From NCBI GenBank assembly GCA_023426545.1, contig JAFAAN010000014.1, forward strand, positions 1 to 64,000: a DNA stretch of 64,000 nucleotides. The letters are read 5' to 3'. Below the pieces are notes generated by a model that was not told the origin of the DNA, made no database searches, and saw only the letters and a list, made by a program, of their open reading frames with translations. Of this stretch, positions 59,111-64,000 are shown piece after piece (the first letter of the stretch is position 1; every line of letters begins with the position of its first letter). This DNA is from Pseudomonadota bacterium (lineage in GTDB: Bacteria; Myxococcota; Myxococcia; Myxococcales; Myxococcaceae). The position numbers and the translations under genes are program-made.

Positions 59111-61987
59111 TCAGAAGGTCCCCGTGAGCTGGAGCGTGAAGGTGCGGCCGTACTGGGGCACCGGCGCGATGGAGTTCTCGTCCGACACGGGCAGCGAGTA
59201 GCGGGCGTCCAGCAGGTTGTGCACGCCGGCGAAGTAGCGCAGCGGGCCGTAGTCGCCCGACAGGCCGAAGCCCACGAGCAGCGCCTCGCCGCTCTCCGCG
59301 CCGCCGGGGGCGGTGGGGCGCGCGCTCTGGTAGATGGCCTGCGTGGCCAGGCGCATGTCGCCGGCGCCGATGGGCATCATCATCCGGCCGGCGACGAGGT
59401 GCGCGGGCGCCGCGGAGGCGACCTCCTCCGAGGCGTTGCGCAGCTTCACGTAGGAGTAGCTCAAGTCCACCAGCAGCCAGCGGCCCGGCTGCCAGTGAAT
59501 GCCGGCCTCCGCGCCCCAGGCCAGCGTCGTGCCGTCGGTGTTCATGTAGCGCAGGCAGGGCGCGCCGCCGCAGTCGCCCGACGTCGTGGGCTCCGCGCTG
59601 AGCTGCACGAGCCGGGAGATGCGGTTGTGGTAGCCGGCGACGGTGAGGCGCAGCTCGTCCGTCAGGTCGTGCGCGTGCTCCAGCTCGAAGGTGGTGATGG
59701 TCTCCGACCGCAGGTTCAGCGCCGCGCCCACGGAGACGCCGTCCGCGTAGTAGAGCTCGTAGACGTTGGGGGCGCGGAAGGCGTTACCGGCCACCAGCTT
59801 GGTGATGCCCTGCTCGTAGGGCTTCGCGATGACGGCCAGCCGCGGGGTGATGGGCGTGCTGTCCAGGTCCACGTACTTGTCCAGGCGCAGTCCGGCCGAG
59901 AGGCTCAGCCGCGGGTGGACCTTCCACTCGTCGAGCAGGTACGCCGACAGCAGCGTGCGCGCCTTCGTCTCCAGGGGCATGGCCCCGGCGTCCTGCCGCA
60001 CGCGAATCTGGGCCTGTCCCTCCACGCCAATCGTGAGGACGTTGCCCTCGAAGAGGCCGAGGCGCGCGCGGGCCTCGGCGCTGAGCCAGTCCGCCGCGCC
60101 GCCCTCGGTCCGGGGGCCGCCGTCCTCCTCCGGGTAGACGTAGGTGCCCTCGTAGCGGCTGAGGTCGAACGCGCCGCGCAGCGACAGGCTGAAGCGCTCG
60201 GTGAACTGGCGCTCGTAGCGGGCCTCGGCGAAGGCGCGCAGGTCCTCCACGGTGTTGCCCTCGGTGCCGGGCACGGTGCCGTAGGGCGCGGTGGGCAGCT
60301 CCTTCTTGCGCACGTTGAACTGGGCCTGGAAGGACAGGTCTCCCACGCGGGCCCGGAGCGAGCCGCCCGCGGCGCGCTCCGCGTCCAGCCCGGAGATGAG
60401 GGGGCCGTTGACGCCCAGCCGGGTGGTGTCCGCGCCCGTGGAGCCCAGGGCGGCGGCGCTCACCAGCACCGAGCGGTTGCCGTCCTCCCACGACGCGGTG
60501 GCGTGGCCACGGGTGGTGCCCAGCGCGCCCACCGCGCCCGTCACCTCCAGGTGCTTGTCCGAGCCCAGCGACTCGCGGGGCACCACGTTGATGACGGCGA
60601 AGAAGGCGCCCGTACCGTACAGGGCGCTGCCAGGGCCGCGGACCACCTCGATGCGCTCCACCTCCTGGATGTCCACGCTCAGGTCGCGGGCGGCGAAGCC
60701 CTGGCCGGCCCAGACGTCGTTCATGGAGTGGCCGTCCCAGAGGATGAGGATGCGCGTGTTGAGGTCACCCGGCGGCGAGAAGCCGCGCACGCCCAGGTAC
60801 GTATAGGTCCGGTCGTCGGTGACGTAGAAGCCGCGCACGCCGGCCACCGCCTCGGCGACGGTGCGCCAGCCGAAGGCGCGCAGCTCCTCCTGCGTGAGCA
60901 CGGTGGTGGAGGCGGGGGCCTCGTCGACGGTGACCAGGCTCTTGGACGCGGCGCGCACCGGGGGCGGCGCGTAGCGCAGCTCGGCGTGGACCTTCACCTC
61001 TTCCTCCGCCACCACTGTCACCGTCTGGCGGAGCGGGCGCACCTCGCGGCTCTCGACCTCCAGCGTGTGCTCGCCCTCCGGGAGGGTGACGACGGTGGGC
61101 GTGAAGCCGGCGGGCTTGCCGTCCACGCGCACCGTGGCGCCGTCGCGGTTGGCCGTCACCACGAGCCGCCCGCTGGGGCGGTCCTGGGGCCGCAGCGCCA
61201 CGGCGAGAGGGACATTGCCGTCGGCGGGGACGTCCACCACGTACTGGCCGGCCGCGTAGCCGGGCGCGCGTACGTGGAGCACGCGCTGGCCGGGCGGCAG
61301 CCGCACGCGCCCGGGCACCCGCGCCAGGACATTGCCGTTGGGGGCGTCGCGAATCTCCGCGCCCTCCGGCGTGCCCGTCACCTCGACGCCGCCGGTGATG
61401 AGGGTGAGGTCGAAGGTCTGGTCCATCTCACGGCCGCGCACCAGGGTGAGGGTGGCCTCCGCGGGGCGGTAGCCGTCCTTCTTCACCATGACCTTGTGGC
61501 GGCCGGGCGTCAGCGCGAGCGTCTGGGGAGAGCGGCCCCGGCTGCCCAGGTCCATGCGGTCCACGTAGACGTCGGCGCCCTTGGGGGTGGTGGTGACGCG
61601 TACGAGCGCGACCTTGGGGCGCAGCCGGTCCACCGAGCGGGAGACCTCGGCGGCGTCCTCCTTGGGCAGGTCCTCGGCGAGCAGGTCGTTGTAGTAGCGG
61701 TACGCCTCGTTGAACTTGCCCAGCGCCTCGAAGCAGCGGGCGATGTTGAAGAGGACGTTGCGGTTGGGCACCAGCCGGTAGCTGGTGAAGTAGGAGCGCA
61801 GCGCCTCGGCGTACTGGCCCTTCGAGTACGCCTCGTTGCCGAGCTCGAACGCGATGTCCGCCTCATCCGCGTTGTTGTCCGCGAGCACGGGGGCGGACAG
61901 GAGGAGCAGCGACAGGAGGAACGCGAAAGAACGGGAGGCACGCATGGGACGGTGGGCATTCTTCCCTCTCTGGCGAGGGAGGTCCAT
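59111..61987 (-). CDS. TonB-dependent receptor with N-terminal TPR and PEGA domains
   Basis: A 958-residue protein. The start at 61987 has GGAGG 5 bases upstream; it yields a signal peptide with a long basic n-region (hydrophobic core SFAFLLSLLLLSAPVLA). Domain order: TPR-like repeats (~44-105, AFELGNEAYSKGQYAEALRS), three PEGA-like beta domains (~126-196, 198-268, 272-340, for example LTPGRHKVMVKKDGYRPAEA), then a TonB plug (~347-470, with RGFSPPGDLNTRILILWDGH and VVRGPGSALYGTGAFFAVIN) and a 22-strand barrel ending in TFTLQLTGTF. No TonB box is obvious before the plug. Such an extension is rare. The ligand is unknown. Confidence 0.85.
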   Translation of the reverse strand: MDLPRQRGKNAHRPMRASRSFAFLLSLLLLSAPVLADNNADEADIAFELGNEAYSKGQYAEALRSYFTSYRLVPNRNVLFNIARCFEALGKFNEAYRYYNDLLAEDLPKEDAAEVSRSVDRLRPKVALVRVTTTPKGADVYVDRMDLGSRGRSPQTLALTPGRHKVMVKKDGYRPAEATLTLVRGREMDQTFDLTLITGGVEVTGTPEGAEIRDAPNGNVLARVPGRVRLPPGQRVLHVRAPGYAAGQYVVDVPADGNVPLAVALRPQDRPSGRLVVTANRDGATVRVDGKPAGFTPTVVTLPEGEHTLEVESREVRPLRQTVTVVAEEEVKVHAELRYAPPPVRAASKSLVTVDEAPASTTVLTQEELRAFGWRTVAEAVAGVRGFYVTDDRTYTYLGVRGFSPPGDLNTRILILWDGHSMNDVWAGQGFAARDLSVDIQEVERIEVVRGPGSALYGTGAFFAVINVVPRESLGSDKHLEVTGAVGALGTTRGHATASWEDGNRSVLVSAAALGSTGADTTRLGVNGPLISGLDAERAAGGSLRARVGDLSFQAQFNVRKKELPTAPYGTVPGTEGNTVEDLRAFAEARYERQFTERFSLSLRGAFDLSRYEGTYVYPEEDGGPRTEGGAADWLSAEARARLGLFEGNVLTIGVEGQAQIRVRQDAGAMPLETKARTLLSAYLLDEWKVHPRLSLSAGLRLDKYVDLDSTPITPRLAVIAKPYEQGITKLVAGNAFRAPNVYELYYADGVSVGAALNLRSETITTFELEHAHDLTDELRLTVAGYHNRISRLVQLSAEPTTSGDCGGAPCLRYMNTDGTTLAWGAEAGIHWQPGRWLLVDLSYSYVKLRNASEEVASAAPAHLVAGRMMMPIGAGDMRLATQAIYQSARPTAPGGAESGEALLVGFGLSGDYGPLRYFAGVHNLLDARYSLPVSDENSIAPVPQYGRTFTLQLTGTF

Positions 61988-62116
61988 GGGGGCCTCCAGG
62001 TTGCCTGCCCGATGTCGGACCCGTGGGGTAATGCTCCCTGGACACGCGGCAGGGCGTGGGGTTTCACTCCAGGGAGGCGGCAGAGGGAGGGGCGCCGTGA
62101 GCGCGGCGCCCGGGCC

Positions 62117-64000
62117 TCAATGCACCACGCCCCGGGAGGGCACGGCCGCTGCCTGGGACGTGGCGGACGGCTCGCGCATCAGCTTCTCGCCCGAGGCTTG
62201 AAGGACCTGGGTGGTGGCCCCTTCGGGGTCGCGGAAGAAGTGCGGCGTCCACAGCCGCACCAGCTGCCAGCCCTGGCTCTCCAGGACACCGGTGCGGAAG
62301 AGGTCCCACTCCACGCGGTCCGTGGCCTTGGGGTAGCGCGTGCCGTCGCACAGCACGCCGACGGTGACGTCGCCCGGCAGGTTCGGATGGTGGAGCGCGA
62401 GGTCCACGCAGAAGCCATCATTGCCCCAGTGGACGTCCGACGACACGTGGTGCCGGGCGGCCAGGTGTCCGGCCAGGGCCTGCGCGAAGGCCGAGCCCGC
62501 CTCCGTGGGCCGCACGCGCACGTCGGCTTCCGGCGGTGGCCGGGCCGCCTCATGCGCGTCATCCCCGGCCTCGCGCCGGGCCTCCTGGGCGTAGGTCTGC
62601 TCCACGGCCTCCGCGAAGCGGAGGTAGGCGAAGAGGAGCCAGCCGCCGTTGGGTTGCCGGCCCGCCTCGATGGGCGGCAGGGACTGGTAGGCCTCGCGCG
62701 GAATCGAGGTGACGAGGTGAATCTGCTCCCGGGCGCGCGTCACCAGCACGTTGAGCCGCCGCCCACCGCCCGCGCTGCCCAGGGGGCCGAAGCGCCGGTA
62801 GAAGCGGCCCTGCCGGTCCGGGCCGTAGGTGGTGCTGATGATGAGGTGGTCGCGCTCGTCGCCCTGGACGTTCTCCAGGTTCTTGACGAAGAGGCCCTCG
62901 AACGAGCCCGAGCCCCGGCGCACGCGCGCCGCCGCCAGCCGGGCGGCGAAGGCGGCGTCGCTCGCGGCCATGTCATCGAGGACGTCGTTGATGGCGTCGC
63001 GCTGCGTGAGGTTGAAGCACGCGATGCCGATGGAGGGCGGCTGGGGGCGCGCGAGCAGCTCCTTCACCAGCGAGCCCACGGCGCGCGCCTCGATGAGGTT
63101 GGCGCGCTTCTCGTAGGTGCCCCCCACGGGGAGCAGCCGCAGCGGCGCGTGGGGCGCGCGGTGGGACGGGTGCGCGGGGATGGCCTGGAGCCGCTTGTCG
63201 TAGAAGTGGTCGTTGCTGAAGGCGATGAGGTCCGCGTTCTGTGAGCGGTAGTGCACGTCGAGGTAGCACTGGTCGATGTCGAGGTTGAGCGCCGCCGACA
63301 GCAGGTCCTCCACCTCGGCTTGCTGCTCCTCGAAGAGGCCCTGCTCCGTCTCGGCCTCCTGCTCGGCGTTCTGCACCACGGCGGATTCGAAGAAGCGCGT
63401 GGGCGGCAGCTGCTTCGGGTCGCCCGCGATGACCACGCGGTGGGCGCGGGTGAGCACGGGCAGCGCCTCTTCCAGCCGGCACTGCGAGGACTCGTCGAAG
63501 ATGACGACGTCGAAGATGGGCCGGCGGGGGAAGATTTGCGCCACCGTCTGCGGGCTGGCCATCCACACGGGGCGCACGTCGAAGAGGGGGTCGCCGCCCT
63601 CGATGCCCTGGCCCGCGGCGATGACCTGGCGCACGCGCAGGGCGCGCTCGCCCCGGAGCATCAGCCGCCGGCGCAGCTCCGCGCCCTGGCCGTTGAGCCG
63701 GCCGCCCGTGCCCGCCAGCAGCCGCTCGCGCTGACGCTGCGTCCAGCGGTGGACCAGCGCATCGCGCACGAGCCCCCGCTTCTTCTCCTCCAGCACGCGG
63801 TAGCGCGAATGGGCGGCGCGCACGCGCTCGGCGTCGATGTGCTGGAGCGCCGGGTCCTCCTTCAGCCGCGCGGACGCCTCCGCCGCCAGCGTGGCCCTCA
63901 GCACCGCGCGCCAGCCGCTTTCGGCCTCCGCGCCCTGGAGCGCCAGCCGCTCCACGGCGGACGCGAGCGCCGGGGGCAGGCCCGCCAGCACCGCGCGCAT
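62117..64000 (-). CDS. SF1 helicase with C-terminal nuclease-like domain (N-terminus beyond window)
   Basis: The 627 visible residues are the C-terminal part of a larger protein; Walker A lies outside. Seen: motif II VVIFDESSQCRLEEAL (~165-180), motif III VIAGDPKQLPPTRFF (~190-204), motif IV IGIACFNLTQRDAIND, motif V NVQGDERDHLIISTTYGPD and motif VI NVLVTRAREQIHLV. This is the Upf1/Sen1-type SF1B arrangement. The last ~110 residues (VCDLALHHPNLPGDVTVGVLC pattern, RVEWDLFRTGVLESQGWQLV, RLWTPHFF) form a restriction-endonuclease-like fold of the Vsr/MTES_1575 type. Helicase-nuclease fusions of this kind occur in defence islands. It is divergent from the TonB receptor (no, same strand) with 129 bases between. 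Confidence 0.8.
   Translation of the reverse strand: MRAVLAGLPPALASAVERLALQGAEAESGWRAVLRATLAAEASARLKEDPALQHIDAERVRAAHSRYRVLEEKKRGLVRDALVHRWTQRQRERLLAGTGGRLNGQGAELRRRLMLRGERALRVRQVIAAGQGIEGGDPLFDVRPVWMASPQTVAQIFPRRPIFDVVIFDESSQCRLEEALPVLTRAHRVVIAGDPKQLPPTRFFESAVVQNAEQEAETEQGLFEEQQAEVEDLLSAALNLDIDQCYLDVHYRSQNADLIAFSNDHFYDKRLQAIPAHPSHRAPHAPLRLLPVGGTYEKRANLIEARAVGSLVKELLARPQPPSIGIACFNLTQRDAINDVLDDMAASDAAFAARLAAARVRRGSGSFEGLFVKNLENVQGDERDHLIISTTYGPDRQGRFYRRFGPLGSAGGGRRLNVLVTRAREQIHLVTSIPREAYQSLPPIEAGRQPNGGWLLFAYLRFAEAVEQTYAQEARREAGDDAHEAARPPPEADVRVRPTEAGSAFAQALAGHLAARHHVSSDVHWGNDGFCVDLALHHPNLPGDVTVGVLCDGTRYPKATDRVEWDLFRTGVLESQGWQLVRLWTPHFFRDPEGATTQVLQASGEKLMREPSATSQAAAVPSRGVVH

Noticed and set aside
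58916..63244. 1442-residue plus-strand frame across the GNAT, receptor and helicase genes
   Set aside because: It crosses three unrelated minus-strand genes with strong motifs, so it cannot be real; GC bias keeps antisense frames open.

Overview
This is a very G+C-rich window (roughly 70 percent by eye, with G or C at most third codon positions). It almost certainly comes from a fruiting myxobacterium close to Myxococcus xanthus. The reasons are lineage-specific genes: a complete redC-redD-redE-redF developmental four-component signalling operon, a SitA/SitI-type lipoprotein toxin and double-CXXCG immunity pair, a MYXO-CTERM-like surface protein tail, a MYX-type subclass B1 metallo-beta-lactamase, an AgmX/PglI C-terminal-domain protein and many small lipoproteins. 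I see no rRNA, tRNA, IS element, prophage or CRISPR array. The window looks like chromosomal backbone with a few accessory inserts.

Layout. 1-7 kb: tail of a glycine-rich Ig-like surface protein, a secreted hypothetical protein, a PilT-family retraction ATPase paralogue (probable CTG start), a receiver-like protein, a DUF4157 metalloprotease-like protein, a YiaA/B membrane protein, a LysR regulator and a LysM/NlpC-P60-like hydrolase. 7-12 kb: two intergenic hairpins, a TIGR00300-family ornithine cyclodeaminase-like enzyme, an acyl-CoA dehydrogenase, and the toxin/immunity pair in DNA of lower G+C. 12-18.8 kb: lipoproteins, the metallo-beta-lactamase, a methyltransferase, an unrecognised 419-residue protein, and repeat-rich Gly/Thr/Pro proteins with gene remnants between them. 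18.8-28 kb: two divergent MMPL/RND transporters, a thioredoxin-reductase-like flavoprotein with an AraC regulator, and a DUF4340 protein.

28-33 kb is the most interesting block. It is a tightly overlapping minus-strand operon: inositol-3-phosphate synthase, a PAP2-type inositol-phosphoceramide-synthase-like protein, a CDP-alcohol phosphatidyltransferase fused to a GtrA domain, a secreted lipocalin-like protein and a dual-specificity phosphatase. Together these supply the steps expected for bacterial inositol-lipid or inositol-sphingolipid synthesis, plus two unassigned components.

33.6-38 kb: small hypotheticals, a repeat-containing LA_2272-like surface protein, a zinc alcohol dehydrogenase and a ribosome hibernation factor. 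37.9-41.8 kb: redB-like thioredoxin-fold gene and redCDEF, translationally coupled by stop/start overlaps. 41.8-46 kb: M24 aminopeptidase, a protein with the Ig/transthyretin-like tail seen in type VI effectors, an AgmX-domain protein and a thioredoxin-like ferredoxin. 46-50 kb: pdxA with two SurA/parvulin chaperones (a surA-pdxA arrangement as in enterobacteria) and an alpha/beta hydrolase. 50-64 kb: housekeeping and membrane genes (GIY-YIG, queE, nudC, gloA, a YfhO-like membrane protein, nitronate monooxygenase, GNAT), a TonB-dependent receptor with an unusual TPR-PEGA N-terminus, and at the right edge the C-terminal part of a large SF1 helicase with a C-terminal nuclease-like domain.

Starts were chosen by Shine-Dalgarno position, signal peptides and overlap with the upstream stop. 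All functional calls are from sequence reading and family memory; no search was run.
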